A DNA stretch of 64,000 nt from Chitinophagaceae bacterium (GTDB lineage: Bacteria; Bacteroidota; Bacteroidia; Chitinophagales; Chitinophagaceae): the NCBI GenBank assembly GCA_019638615.1, contig JAHBTL010000003.1, positions 231,440 through 295,439 of the forward strand. The letters run 5' to 3'. The translations under genes and the position numbers were made by a program. Shown here in pieces: positions 1 to 8,285 of this stretch. Below the pieces are notes generated by a model. That model did not search any database, had not been told where the DNA came from, and worked only from the letters and a program-made list of their open reading frames with translations. The stretch's first letter is position 1. Every line of letters begins with the position of its first letter.

Positions 1-1158
1 GCCATTGGTAACAATGTGCAGCAACACCTGCATGCATTGGAAAGCGGAACTGCCGGCATGGGCAATATGACTTATCTCGGATCGGCGCATAAGCATCGTT
101 TGCCTGTGGCTGAAGTAAAAATGAGCAATGAGGAGCTGGCAGGGCTTACAGGACTTCCCGCGCATATCAGCAGGACGGCTTTATTGTCATCTGTTGCAGC
201 AAAGGAAGCTTTGTTGCAGAGTGGTATGGATGATATACAGCCATGGCGTACCGGCTTTATTTCTGCCAATACGGTAGGCGGTATGGACAAAACGGAAAAT
301 TTTTTTGTTGATTTTTTGAAAGATAACCGTAAAGGCAGGCTCAGGAATGTTGTGCATCATGAGTGTGGTGCCGCTACGGAAATAACAGCCAATCATCTTG
401 GGATTAAAAACTATGTATCAACGATTAGCACCGCGTGCTCTTCTTCCGCCAATGCCATTTTTTTTGGGGCAAGACTGATCAGGCAGGATATACTGGACGT
501 TGTTGTAGCCGGAGGCGCCGACGCGTTGACGAAATTTACATTGAATGGTTTTAATACTTTAATGATACTTGATCAGCAATATTGCCAGCCTTTTGATGAA
601 AACAGGAGAGGACTGAACCTGGGAGAAGGCGCCGGTTATATTGTGATGGTCTCCGAAAAAGTAGCATCCTCGCTAAAGAAGGCGCCGGTATGTACGCTCA
701 GCGGGTATTGCAATGCCAACGATGCCTATCATCAAACAGCCTCTTCGCCCGATGGCACCGGTTCTTTTTTGGCCATGAAAGGAGCCATGAAAAAAAGCGG
801 GTTACAGCCCGGGGATATAGATTATATCAACCTGCACGGAACAGGCACGCAAAACAACGATATAGCCGAAGGAACCGCTATTAAGCTGCTGTTTAAAGAC
901 CGCTTCCCTAAAATGAGCTCTACCAAATCATTCACAGGACATACGCTCGGCGCCAGCGGTGGAATAGAAGCGGTATTTTCCGTATTATCCATTCAGCATG
1001 GAATGGTGTACCCCAACCTTCGTTTTGAAACGCAAATGAAGGAGCTGCCTTTTGCACCCGAAACGGTCTTTAGCAAAGGACAGCCGATCAGGCATGTATT
1101 GTCTAACTCGTTTGGTTTTGGCGGCAATTGCTCTTCACTCATATTTTCAAAGATGTAA
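1..1158 (+). CDS. Beta-ketoacyl-ACP synthase, 5' end outside window
   Basis: Frame 1 is open from the first base (AIGNNVQQHL), so the gene starts left of the window. It is a thiolase-fold ketosynthase that condenses malonyl-ACP with a growing acyl-ACP in the cytoplasm. The catalytic Cys lies in STACSSSANA at bases 436-438, the first His in HGTGTQNND and the second in GHTLGASGG, so the Cys-His-His triad is complete. The next gene overlaps its stop codon by one base (TAATG) and encodes an inactive homologue, the usual catalytic/partner pair of aryl-polyene and flexirubin clusters. The following genes (deacetylase, LolA-like, lipoprotein, hot-dog dehydratase) support a polyene pigment operon rather than FabF of primary lipid synthesis. 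The assignment to flexirubin versus another aryl polyene is inference. Confidence 0.9.
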   Translation, partial: AIGNNVQQHLHALESGTAGMGNMTYLGSAHKHRLPVAEVKMSNEELAGLTGLPAHISRTALLSSVAAKEALLQSGMDDIQPWRTGFISANTVGGMDKTENFFVDFLKDNRKGRLRNVVHHECGAATEITANHLGIKNYVSTISTACSSSANAIFFGARLIRQDILDVVVAGGADALTKFTLNGFNTLMILDQQYCQPFDENRRGLNLGEGAGYIVMVSEKVASSLKKAPVCTLSGYCNANDAYHQTASSPDGTGSFLAMKGAMKKSGLQPGDIDYINLHGTGTQNNDIAEGTAIKLLFKDRFPKMSSTKSFTGHTLGASGGIEAVFSVLSIQHGMVYPNLRFETQMKELPFAPETVFSKGQPIRHVLSNSFGFGGNCSSLIFSKM

Positions 1159-2195
1159 TGTATATACAGGCGGCAGCAGGCATATCACCCCAACGGTCAT
1201 TCGAAGCTATATTGACGCAACCGCAAAATTACAACGGTAACAGGCTGAGTTGCCAGGAACCCGATTATGCACAACTGATTGATCCACGCATGATCCGCCG
1301 GATGAGCCGGATCATTAAAATGGGGGTGGCTGCTGCAAAAGAATGTTTGCGGGAAGCTGGCTGGGAAGTGCCCGATGCCATTATAACGGGTACGGCATAC
1401 GGCTGTCTTGCCGATACGGAATTGTTCCTTGCTAAAATGATAGAGAACAAAGAGGAATTGCTCACCCCTACTGCCTTTATTCAATCCACACACAATACGG
1501 TGGGAGCGCAAATTGCCTTATTGCTCAAATGTCATAACTATAACAATACATTTGTGCACCGGGGCTTTTCGTTTGAAAGCGCTTTACTGGATGCAATTAC
1601 GTTAATAAAGGAAGAAGAAATTTCCACGGCTCTTGTAGGTGGGGTAGATGAAATTACTCCTGTCAGTCATGCCATACTCAGCCGTTTTGGATTGTACCGG
1701 AAAGAGCATACCGACAGCGCTGCTTTGCTGAATACTCCCGGAAAAGGTACTATGGCCGGAGAAGGAGCCTTGTTCTTCGCGTTATCCGCCAGCCCTTCCG
1801 GCAATGATTGTGCAAAGCTGGACGATATATATACTTTTTACAAACCTGCGGATAGGGGAGCTGTTAAAGAGCAGATCCTTTCTTTTTTACAGCGGAACCG
1901 GTTGGCCGTTAAGGATATTGATCTTGTAATTACCGGTGAGAACGGCGATGTTGCGGGCGATGCTGTGTATACCGCATTGAAAACCGGTGTTTGGGGTAAT
2001 GCACCGGCTATATCCTTTAAGCAATTATGTGGCGAATATCCTACTGCCACCGGTTTTGCATTGTGGCTGGCAGTGCATATTTTGCATACCGGGAAAGTTC
2101 CGGGGCTGTCTCCCGCAACCAAACCGCGCCGGGTACTGATCTACAATCATTACCAGCATATTCATCATTCAATATACCTGTTAACGGCATGCTGA
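1158..2195 (+). CDS. Ketosynthase-like protein without catalytic residues (chain-length-factor type)
   Basis: 345 residues from the ATG at 1158, which overlaps the previous stop; an upstream TTG at 1128 is unlikely. The fold-defining spacing of a ketosynthase is kept, but the active-site Cys is Phe137 (VHRGFSFESA), the HGTG motif is replaced by TGENGD, and the second His by Glu in the CGEYPTATG stretch. Such proteins pair with an active ketosynthase and shape or gate the product chain, as the KS-beta subunits of type II polyketide and aryl-polyene systems do. Strict translational coupling to the active enzyme supports a heterodimer. Degeneration into a pseudogene is unlikely because the frame is intact and the operon continues. 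Confidence 0.8.
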   Translation: MYIQAAAGISPQRSFEAILTQPQNYNGNRLSCQEPDYAQLIDPRMIRRMSRIIKMGVAAAKECLREAGWEVPDAIITGTAYGCLADTELFLAKMIENKEELLTPTAFIQSTHNTVGAQIALLLKCHNYNNTFVHRGFSFESALLDAITLIKEEEISTALVGGVDEITPVSHAILSRFGLYRKEHTDSAALLNTPGKGTMAGEGALFFALSASPSGNDCAKLDDIYTFYKPADRGAVKEQILSFLQRNRLAVKDIDLVITGENGDVAGDAVYTALKTGVWGNAPAISFKQLCGEYPTATGFALWLAVHILHTGKVPGLSPATKPRRVLIYNHYQHIHHSIYLLTAC

Positions 2196-2962
2196 ATTTT
2201 AATACCATTACCGCCATCTTTATTGTATTGATAATTGCGCTGATCGGCATTCATGTTTTTTACGGGTTTCCCTATTATGTATTTGTAATATTAGCCGTAC
2301 TATATGCCATTGCATTGGCGTACGGCAGCTATAATGTTCGCTCCAACTTTTATGTAAAAACGATTTCATCTGCCAAAACCAACCGCAAACAAATAGCCAT
2401 TAGTTTTGATGATGGTCCTGCGCCTGCGTATACCCCGGAAATTTTAAAAGTATTAAAAGAGCACAACGTACAAGCCACATTTTTCTGTATCGGTAAGCGC
2501 ATCCATGAAAATGAAATGTTATTAAAGCAGGTACACGAAGAAGGACATATTATAGGCAATCACAGCTATTCCCACGACCTGTGGTTCGATCTTTTTTCTT
2601 CCCGGAAAATGACGGAAGACCTGCGGATGATGAGCGATGCCATGCAAAAAGTAATTGGTCTTAAGCCCAGGTTTTTTCGTCCGCCTTACGGCGTAACCAA
2701 TCCCAACCTGAAAAAAGCGATTGAAAAAGAAAATTATATATCTATAGGATGGAATATCCGGTCTATGGATACGGTGATAAAAGACACCCGGAAGCTGTTT
2801 TCAAAAGTTACCGGATCGTTAAAACCAGGAGCTGTGGTTTTGTTTCACGATACCAGCAAATCCACGCTGGACATACTTTCCGGCTTTATACAATATGCAC
2901 ACGAAAAAGGATATGAAATTGTGCGTTTAGACAAATTGCTTAATTTGGAGCCCTATGCGTAG
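2189..2962 (+). CDS. Membrane-anchored polysaccharide deacetylase (NodB domain)
   Basis: 257 residues from ATG 2189, which overlaps the previous gene by 7 bases; a longer frame back to 2027 runs through the ketosynthase partner gene and is not credible. Two hydrophobic segments at the N-terminus (about residues 5-45) anchor it in the inner membrane. The NodB homology domain follows with all metal and catalytic motifs: SFDDGPAP, the metal-binding GNHSYSHD, RPPYG and VLFHD. The family removes acyl groups from N- or O-acetylated sugars. Similar genes sit in flexirubin/aryl-polyene clusters, where a role in processing the polyene-linked glycolipid is plausible; the substrate is unknown. It overlaps the next gene by 8 bases. 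Confidence 0.88.
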   Translation: MLNFNTITAIFIVLIIALIGIHVFYGFPYYVFVILAVLYAIALAYGSYNVRSNFYVKTISSAKTNRKQIAISFDDGPAPAYTPEILKVLKEHNVQATFFCIGKRIHENEMLLKQVHEEGHIIGNHSYSHDLWFDLFSSRKMTEDLRMMSDAMQKVIGLKPRFFRPPYGVTNPNLKKAIEKENYISIGWNIRSMDTVIKDTRKLFSKVTGSLKPGAVVLFHDTSKSTLDILSGFIQYAHEKGYEIVRLDKLLNLEPYA

Positions 2963-3587
2963 CGTGCTTCTTATTTGTATAATGATGATCGCATTTGCTG
3001 TAAAGGCGCAGTATGCAGGATACAAGCCTGTAAGTGAAACCAGTGATTTCAAAAGCCGGTTTGTGGCCGTTTCGCAAAAAACAAATACCATTAAAAGCGA
3101 TTTTGTGCAGGAAAAGAACCTGTCACTGTTATCTGAAAAAATCGTCTCGAATGGAAAATTCTGGTTTAAGAAAGAGAACCTGGTACGCATGGAATATACA
3201 CAGCCCTTCCAGTACCTGATGGTGATCAACGGAACGGATGTATACATTAAAGACAGCCAGAAGGAAAATAAGATATCTGCCAGATCCAATAAGCTCTTTC
3301 AGCAGATCAATAAAGTAATAGTGGATTGTGTAAATGGGAACGCCCTGGACAGCAGGGATTTTACCGCGAAAATATTTGAAGGTGCCAACGCTTTCCTGGC
3401 GGAGCTTACTCCTGTAAATAAGCAGATGAAATCGATGTTCAGGAACATTAATATTTACATTGATAAAAAGGAATTTGCCGTATCGAAAATTGAAATGCAT
3501 GAACCTTCGGAAGACAATACGGTGATCACTTTCCGGAACCGCGAACTGAATACTCTCCTTGCCGATGCGTTATTTGCTATTCATTAG
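2955..3587 (+). CDS. LolA-like outer-membrane lipoprotein carrier
   Basis: 210 residues with a cleavable signal peptide (hydrophobic residues 4-18, cut near VKAQ). The mature part shows the LolA/LolB fold pattern: KSDFVQEKNL, GKFWFKKENLVRMEY and then alternating beta strands carrying YLMVINGTDVYI. LolA proteins carry hydrophobic molecules across the periplasm. Copies inside aryl-polyene and flexirubin clusters are thought to move the pigment lipid to the outer membrane (established as gene association; transport role is inference). The start ATG lies inside the deacetylase gene and the 3' end overlaps the next lipoprotein gene by 23 bases, so all belong to one transcript. Confidence 0.85.
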   Translation: MRSVLLICIMMIAFAVKAQYAGYKPVSETSDFKSRFVAVSQKTNTIKSDFVQEKNLSLLSEKIVSNGKFWFKKENLVRMEYTQPFQYLMVINGTDVYIKDSQKENKISARSNKLFQQINKVIVDCVNGNALDSRDFTAKIFEGANAFLAELTPVNKQMKSMFRNINIYIDKKEFAVSKIEMHEPSEDNTVITFRNRELNTLLADALFAIH

Positions 3588-4200
3588 TTGCTGCTGGCTG
3601 CTTGTATGTACTGCCTGCTCGTCGTCGTATAAAAAAATGCAGCGGGTCAACAGGATCGATGCAGGTTGTATATCATCTTTCAAACCCGTTTTTACAACAG
3701 CCCTGTATAATACACAGGTGAATGTTACGGGTAAACATCTCAGCGGTATCCTTATTATCAAAACAATGCCCGACAGCAGCACCAGGATGGTCTTTTCAAA
3801 CGAAGCCGGATTTAAGTTTTTCGATTTTGGTTTTGATAAAGATGATTTTAAGGTTCACTATATTGTAAGCCAGATGGATAAAAAGCCGGTGATCAAAACA
3901 TTGCGAAAAGATTTTGAGCTGGTGCTGATGAAACATGTCAATACCGCTTCGTACTATACAATACAAGATGGAGGCGAATACTATTATGTGTTTCCCGATG
4001 GAAAAGATCATTACTATTATGTAACGGATAGTGCCTGTTCCCGTTTGATACGCATGGAACGGGGCAGCAAAAAAAAGAAAGTAATGGAAGCGGTGATGGA
4101 AAGGGGTAAGGATGGAATGGCCGATACCATTGGCATACGACATAATAATTTTAGTTTTGATATCGGTTTAAAAAGACTGGAACATGATCCTCAGAAATAA
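3565..4200 (+). CDS. Lipoprotein of the polyene/flexirubin operon
   Basis: 211 residues from ATG 3565 (a TTG two codons earlier is possible). The N-terminus is a lipoprotein signal: MRYLLFISCCWLLV followed by CTAC, with the last Cys as the likely lipidated residue. The lipobox is odd because position -3 is Cys. The rest is soluble, rich in beta strand and Lys/Tyr, with no enzymatic motif that I recognise. It overlaps the LolA-like gene at its start and the dehydratase at its end. Together with the LolA-like carrier it could form a LolA/LolB-like relay to the outer membrane; this is inference from order only. Confidence 0.75.
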   Translation: MRYLLFISCCWLLVCTACSSSYKKMQRVNRIDAGCISSFKPVFTTALYNTQVNVTGKHLSGILIIKTMPDSSTRMVFSNEAGFKFFDFGFDKDDFKVHYIVSQMDKKPVIKTLRKDFELVLMKHVNTASYYTIQDGGEYYYVFPDGKDHYYYVTDSACSRLIRMERGSKKKKVMEAVMERGKDGMADTIGIRHNNFSFDIGLKRLEHDPQK

Positions 4201-4558
4201 CTTTTATACTATAACAGCCCTGCAGCAGGGCGCAGGAAATATCAATGCCTCACTTGAATTGAATGTCCGGCACGTCATTTTTGAAGGTCATTTCCCGGGT
4301 CAGCCCGTAGTGCCTGGTGTGTGTATGGTACAGATCATCCAGGAGCTTCTTGAAACAGCCACAGGATCTTCGTTGCAATTAAAGACCGCTGATCAAATCA
4401 AATTTCTTTCGATGGTAGACCCGCGGGAAACCACCGGCTTGTCGGCAGCAGTGTCGTATATTACTGACGATGGAAGTATAAAAGCGACAGCAACGCTTAG
4501 CAAAGACCAAACGGTTTGTCTGAAGATGAAAGCGGTATTTGTGGTAGTGGGCTGTTAG
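4184..4558 (+). CDS. Hot-dog 3-hydroxyacyl-ACP dehydratase-like protein
   Basis: 124 residues, one hot-dog domain of the FabZ/FabA type. The signature HFPGQPVVPGVC starts at His36, the catalytic histidine of the family. The acidic partner of FabZ (Glu) falls on Gln50 here, while the rest of the motif is intact. In the pathway it would remove water from 3-hydroxyacyl-ACP to give the conjugated double bonds of a polyene. It is the last gene of the operon: it overlaps the preceding lipoprotein gene by 17 bases and is followed by a 7-bp repeat array. Whether Gln at this site still supports dehydration, or the protein serves as a partner subunit or thioesterase, cannot be told from sequence. Confidence 0.8.
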   Translation: MILRNNFYTITALQQGAGNINASLELNVRHVIFEGHFPGQPVVPGVCMVQIIQELLETATGSSLQLKTADQIKFLSMVDPRETTGLSAAVSYITDDGSIKATATLSKDQTVCLKMKAVFVVVGC

Positions 4559-4756
4559 CTGTCAGGTATCAGCTGTCAGCCTTGAGCTTTGGGTGGTGGG
4601 CTATTAGTATTTATTGTTGGAAACCATAACCTCAAACCATAAACTACAAACCCGAAACCTGGAACCTGTAACTTGTAACCACTATCAAATCTCAGATCAG
4701 GAATCAACAAATCAGAAATCTCACCTGAAACTTGCGACTTGTAACCTGCGACCTGC
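4554..4756. repeat. Heptad array 1 (29 x 7 bp)
   Basis: The gap between the dehydratase and bshB1 reads as 29 consecutive 7-bp words without a register slip: first GTTAGCT/GTCAGGT/ATCAGCT/GTCAGCC, later CCATAAC/CTCAAAC/CATAAAC/TACAAAC, then CTGGAAC/CTGTAAC/TTGTAAC, then AAATCTC-type words and GACTTGT/AACCTGC/GACCTGC. The first word contains the TAG stop of the dehydratase gene. No open frame or RNA fold family fits. Confidence 0.8.
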
Positions 4757-4813
4757 CCGCCCTATCTTCTAATTGCTTAATTTTACCTCTTTTCGCAAAC
4801 GAATAATAAGCCG

Positions 4814-5551
4814 ATGAAGCTGAACATACTTGCTATTGCAGTGCACCCGGACGATGTAGAACTTGGGTGCGCCGGTACTTTGATGATGGAAAAGATGAAT
4901 GGGAAAAAAATTGGTGTTATCGATCTCACCAGGGGCGAGCTGGGCACACGGGGGAGTATGGAAACAAGAGCAAAGGAAGCTGCTGATGCTGCAAAAATCA
5001 TGCAACTGGACGTGCGCGAAAACATCGGTATGGCAGACGGCTTCTTTAAAAACGATGAAACGCATCAGCGTTTGTTGATCAGGTATATCCGTACCTATCA
5101 ACCCGAAATTGTGTTATCCAATGCGCTGGATGACCGGCATCCGGATCATGGACGTGCCGGGCACCTTATTAAAGATGCCTGTTTTTTAAGCGGGTTGCGG
5201 AAAATAGAAACCACAGACCATGCCGGGAACCTGCAACAGCACTGGCGGCCTAAATATATATTTCATTATATACAGGACAGGTATTATGAACCTGATTTTG
5301 TTTACGATATTACCCCTGTTTTTGACCGTAAAATAGATTCCATCAAAGCGTATACATCCCAGTTCCATTCTGAACAATATAATTCCGATGAGCCTCAAAC
5401 CTATATATCTACCCCGGAGTTTTTAAATTCTATTATAGGAAGGCAGGCTATGTTTGGCAAGATGATCGGCGTGCCCTATGCCGAAGGTTTCAGAACCGAA
5501 AAAATGATTGGTATAAACAATTTTGAAGCCTTTATACAGAAAGATACTTAA
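4814..5551 (+). CDS. bshB1: Bacillithiol biosynthesis deacetylase BshB1
   Basis: 245 residues, PIG-L/LmbE family. The zinc motif HPDD (residues 11-14, AVHPDDVELGCAGT) and the downstream HPDHGRAGH are both present, as are RGELGTRGS and EVVLSNALDDRHPDH-like spacing typical of BshB1. The enzyme hydrolyses N-acetylglucosaminyl-malate to glucosaminyl-malate, the second step of bacillithiol synthesis in the cytoplasm. Bacteroidota commonly make bacillithiol. The start ATG at 4814 follows heptad array 1 and a short AT-rich leader. It is transcribed alone. A general LmbE-type sugar deacetylase is the alternative, but the length and motifs fit BshB1 well. Confidence 0.88.
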   Translation: MKLNILAIAVHPDDVELGCAGTLMMEKMNGKKIGVIDLTRGELGTRGSMETRAKEAADAAKIMQLDVRENIGMADGFFKNDETHQRLLIRYIRTYQPEIVLSNALDDRHPDHGRAGHLIKDACFLSGLRKIETTDHAGNLQQHWRPKYIFHYIQDRYYEPDFVYDITPVFDRKIDSIKAYTSQFHSEQYNSDEPQTYISTPEFLNSIIGRQAMFGKMIGVPYAEGFRTEKMIGINNFEAFIQKDT

Positions 5552-5594
5552 TGAACATGGAGTGTTACTTCTGCTTTTTGTGAGAGTAATTCCG

Positions 5595-5627
5595 TAAAAA
5601 GTATCCTTTTATCGTTAAAAAGTATCC
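5595..5627 (+). promoter_or_regulatory. Tandem operator upstream of the AraC regulator
   Basis: Two identical 12-mers, TAAAAAGTATCC, lie at 5595-5606 and 5616-5627, exactly 21 bp apart (two helical turns), which is the layout of AraC-family half-sites. A -7 box TATTTTTG sits at 5650-5657 and a ribosome-binding AGGAGA at 5671-5676 before the ATG at 5679. The first copy with its flank (TCCGTAAAAAGTATCC) resembles TCCGTAAAATGTATCC in the orphan promoter module at 9697. Confidence 0.6.
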
Positions 5628-5678
5628 AAATGCTACCCGGGTAAATGTATATTTTTGTATATTATTTTTCAGGAGAAA

Positions 5679-6542
5679 ATGGTTAAGAGAATATTTAATA
5701 TACAGGAGTTTGTGGAGTATGCGAGGTTTTCGCCGGTTAAGAGTGAAAGCCTGCACATCGTTAATTTTGAGAATGAAAAAGATATTTTACGTAAATCCCA
5801 ACAGATCAATATTGATTTCTACCTGCTGGCGATAAAGCCGCCGTTGGAAAAGGATCAGATCATTGAACAAAAATTTGAAGACCAGGCAAATTCTTTTTTA
5901 TATGTGGATTGTCCTCAGAATACAATGGCCTGGGATGTGAACGAACCCGAGTCGGGCTATGTGATTATGGTGGATGCCGGGCTGATACGGCACGTTGCCA
6001 AAGAGTATAACTTCGTTCATTATAACAATCACGAAGCGCTTTATCTCACCAAAGAGGAAGAGGTTTTATTGTGGGATCTGTTCAAAAAAGCCTGCAATGA
6101 ATTTCAGAAACCGCATTATTCAAAAGAGGTTATCCTGTCTTATATCGCGTTGATATTGTCTTACACACAGATTTATTACGACCGGCAGTTTGACACCCGG
6201 AGCGCCGTATATCACCAGGTGGTGGAGGATTTTTACAATAATCTCAGCGATTATTACGGCAAAGCGGATGGCGTTTCAGGCATGCCGTCGGTAGCTTATT
6301 TTGCACAGAAGACCAATTTGTCTCCCAACTATTTTGGGGACCTGATCAAACACTTCACGGGAGGATCGCCTATTGAGCATATCCAGGATTTCGCATTGAA
6401 GTTAGCGAAGGATAAGCTGAAAAAAGCTTCTTTATCCGTTTCGGAAATATCGTATAGTTTAGGCTTTGATTACCCGAATTATTTTGCAAGATTTTTCAGG
6501 AAGAAAACAGGGATGTCGCCCAAGGTTTTTAAGAGTGTGTGA
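5679..6542 (+). CDS. AraC-family transcriptional regulator
   Basis: 287 residues from ATG 5679, chosen because AGGAGA precedes it; a TTG 24 bases upstream is unlikely. The N-terminal part (about 1-165) is a cupin-like ligand domain without a recognised ligand. The C-terminal part carries two helix-turn-helix units: SVAYFAQKTNLSPNYFGDLI and SVSEISYSLGFDYPNYFARF, followed by the family signature RFFRKKTGMSPKVF. The protein probably controls its own gene through the tandem 12-mers upstream. The same half-site is found in two promoter modules at 8201 and 9697, so it or a paralogue may act there too. Effector and targets are unknown. Confidence 0.9.
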   Translation: MVKRIFNIQEFVEYARFSPVKSESLHIVNFENEKDILRKSQQINIDFYLLAIKPPLEKDQIIEQKFEDQANSFLYVDCPQNTMAWDVNEPESGYVIMVDAGLIRHVAKEYNFVHYNNHEALYLTKEEEVLLWDLFKKACNEFQKPHYSKEVILSYIALILSYTQIYYDRQFDTRSAVYHQVVEDFYNNLSDYYGKADGVSGMPSVAYFAQKTNLSPNYFGDLIKHFTGGSPIEHIQDFALKLAKDKLKKASLSVSEISYSLGFDYPNYFARFFRKKTGMSPKVFKSV

Positions 6543-6572
6543 TGGAATAGTAATAAAAACAGTATTTATTCG

Positions 6573-7544
6573 CTAATGCGAAGCTGTTTGTTTTTTTATT
6601 TCCATCCTATAGCTAAACTTAGCTACCCTTTGATGCCAAAGCGTCAATACCTGTTCGGCTGAAATGTGGTCTTTTTCTGTACTGACCGTTAACCGGTCAC
6701 GAAAAGAACGAACGAATTGAACCCAATAGCTCCCTTTCGAATCATTTAATAAAAAGTAAAAACCCGCGTCACCAAATTTCTTCCCCGACGAATCTAATAC
6801 CAGTTCGCCATTGGCCCCGACACCCGGAGACATTATCACAGTTGCATTTCCTTTTGGCAAAGGAAATACAGCTTTGATACAGGTTTTCCCTGATGGTAAT
6901 TTACATATTCCGTAAATGCCTGAATAAATTACCTTGCCGGTTAAGCAGGAAGTTCTAAACCATATTGTATATTTCACTTTATGAGACAAGGGGTCTGAAA
7001 GCCTGATGATTTCGCTCTTTACCGGCTCCTCATTTTTTATGTCTTTAGTTGGAATGTTTAACTGGTTGATCCTGTTGCTGAATAGTTTGGTTACTAAAGA
7101 TCCGAATAGTTTGAAAAAGGGATTCCATTTTACAGTAAAGCCTAAATTGTAATTAGCCGTATTTTCATAGAATTTGATAACGTGTTGGGATAAATTGGAG
7201 CGCTCTGTCTCTGATAGGTTTAGGATATCCATTGAAGCAATCAGGCCTTGTGATGTTACGTCTCTTTCGATGATCAAATTTTCTTTTTCAGCTAATTGAT
7301 GTATGAATCCTTCACCTATTCCATTCAGGTTTCCAAACGGTCCCATTAGCCAGGGAAAATCTTTCGGGTCAATTTTCCTTCCCCAAATGATCACCCATTG
7401 CTGCGTAAACCAATCCTGGAATTTTTGCATAGGATACGCTAAGCCCATTTCAATTATTCTTTTTGAGATCAGGTATGATATTGGTTCGTCCATTCCATTT
7501 ACCAAATTCGGCAATTGGCTTAAATCGTAAGGTTGTAAACTCAA
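6573..7544 (-). CDS. Conserved protein of unknown function, translationally linked to a CrtA-like gene
   Basis: 323 residues. I do not recognise the family. There is no signal peptide or clear membrane segment; the middle holds a weakly hydrophobic stretch (NPFFKLFGSLVTKLF). The C-terminal third is beta-rich with FPLPKGNATVIMSPG and SYWVQFVRSFRDRL. The start at 7544 overlaps the end of the CrtA-like gene by 95 bases; starting at the internal Met (MDEPISYL, near 7493) still leaves an overlap of 44. The two genes are therefore probably co-translated and may act together, for example on a lipid or carotenoid-like substrate, which is inference from the neighbour. Confidence 0.7.
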   Translation of the reverse strand: MSLQPYDLSQLPNLVNGMDEPISYLISKRIIEMGLAYPMQKFQDWFTQQWVIIWGRKIDPKDFPWLMGPFGNLNGIGEGFIHQLAEKENLIIERDVTSQGLIASMDILNLSETERSNLSQHVIKFYENTANYNLGFTVKWNPFFKLFGSLVTKLFSNRINQLNIPTKDIKNEEPVKSEIIRLSDPLSHKVKYTIWFRTSCLTGKVIYSGIYGICKLPSGKTCIKAVFPLPKGNATVIMSPGVGANGELVLDSSGKKFGDAGFYFLLNDSKGSYWVQFVRSFRDRLTVSTEKDHISAEQVLTLWHQRVAKFSYRMEIKKQTASH

Positions 7545-8169
7545 AATGAAAATCTTTTCGTTCTCTTTCTTTCATGGCGTTTATATGCCGCTCAGGTTCG
7601 GGAACAGCGCTGTGGCCATGAACCATATCTGTCATTTCTTTTTGAGATTTCCAGACGGAAAAGGTAGAAACAGTACGGGGAAGCCGGATAGAGGCTAGAG
7701 ATAATGTTGTTCCCGGATGGTCGCGAACTAATTTTTCTACAGGTCTGCCCCAGCGAATGAATCTTGGAATTTCAGGTAATTTCATCCGGGCAAGTGTTAC
7801 CGCTACAACAGGAGCGTCAGGAGTATCCGATTCGGGGTTTTCACCAGGGATTTCAAATTCGCTTATCTTTCCCCATTGCCTCATAAATGTTAATCTTGTG
7901 TGCCACCCTTTGGCTACCATTTTACCAAAACTATTTCTGCCTAAAAAATCGTCAATAGCTGTTTCATTTTCCCATTGGGCAAATACCGCGACTTGCCTGA
8001 TTAACATACGCGACGGAGAAAAAATAGCAGATCCCAATGTCATGCAGGTCATGCATTCTGCATGCATCAACCCTGGAATATTTTTGGGCAACGGAGGGAA
8101 TAGGATAGCTTTTAAAGCAGAAAAGTAGGTTGTTTTTACTAAATGATAAGTGAATACGCTCATGCTCAT
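7450..8169 (-). CDS. Spheroidene monooxygenase (CrtA)-like protein
   Basis: 239 residues from the ATG at 8169; a TTG one codon before is less likely. The pattern matches CrtA-type haem-dependent oxygenases and their relatives: an early strand FTYHLVKTTYFSALKA, a central AVFAQWENETAIDDF, the VVAVTLARMKLPEIPRFIRW segment, and the SLASIRLPRTVSTFSVWKS region. Photosynthetic bacteria use CrtA to place keto groups on carotenoids; in non-phototrophic Bacteroidota the substrate is not known to me. No other carotenoid gene is near. The gene overlaps the following unknown gene. The call rests on remembered sequence pattern, so family level is moderate and function low. Confidence 0.6.
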   Translation of the reverse strand: MSMSVFTYHLVKTTYFSALKAILFPPLPKNIPGLMHAECMTCMTLGSAIFSPSRMLIRQVAVFAQWENETAIDDFLGRNSFGKMVAKGWHTRLTFMRQWGKISEFEIPGENPESDTPDAPVVAVTLARMKLPEIPRFIRWGRPVEKLVRDHPGTTLSLASIRLPRTVSTFSVWKSQKEMTDMVHGHSAVPEPERHINAMKERERKDFHFEFTTLRFKPIAEFGKWNGRTNIIPDLKKNN

Positions 8170-8200
8170 CAATTAATAATAAAATTATCTTTTTTGAGTC

Positions 8201-8285
8201 AATCCGTAAAATATATTCCACCTTCCCGTAACCTGTTTAGGTTTTGAGGCAATAGCCCTGTCTGCATTTGTCTTAGAAAACAATT
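8201..8285 (+). promoter_or_regulatory. Orphan promoter module, copy 1
   Basis: An 85-bp stretch almost repeated at 9697-9780. It starts with AATCCGTAAAATATATTCC, continues with a conserved TTTAGGTTTTGAGGCAATAG block and ends in TGCATTTGTCTTAGAAAACA. The -7 box here is TGCATTTG, one base off TAnnTTTG. No gene on the + strand follows within 1 kb. The CrtA-like gene reads away from it on the other strand. Confidence 0.5.

Noticed and set aside
2027-2188. Long N-terminal extension of the NodB-type deacetylase
   Set aside because: It runs inside the ketosynthase-partner gene in another frame; the ATG at 2189 begins directly with the membrane segments.
4554-4756. CRISPR array
   Set aside because: The units are 7 bp, lack conserved repeats and spacers, and no cas gene is in the window.
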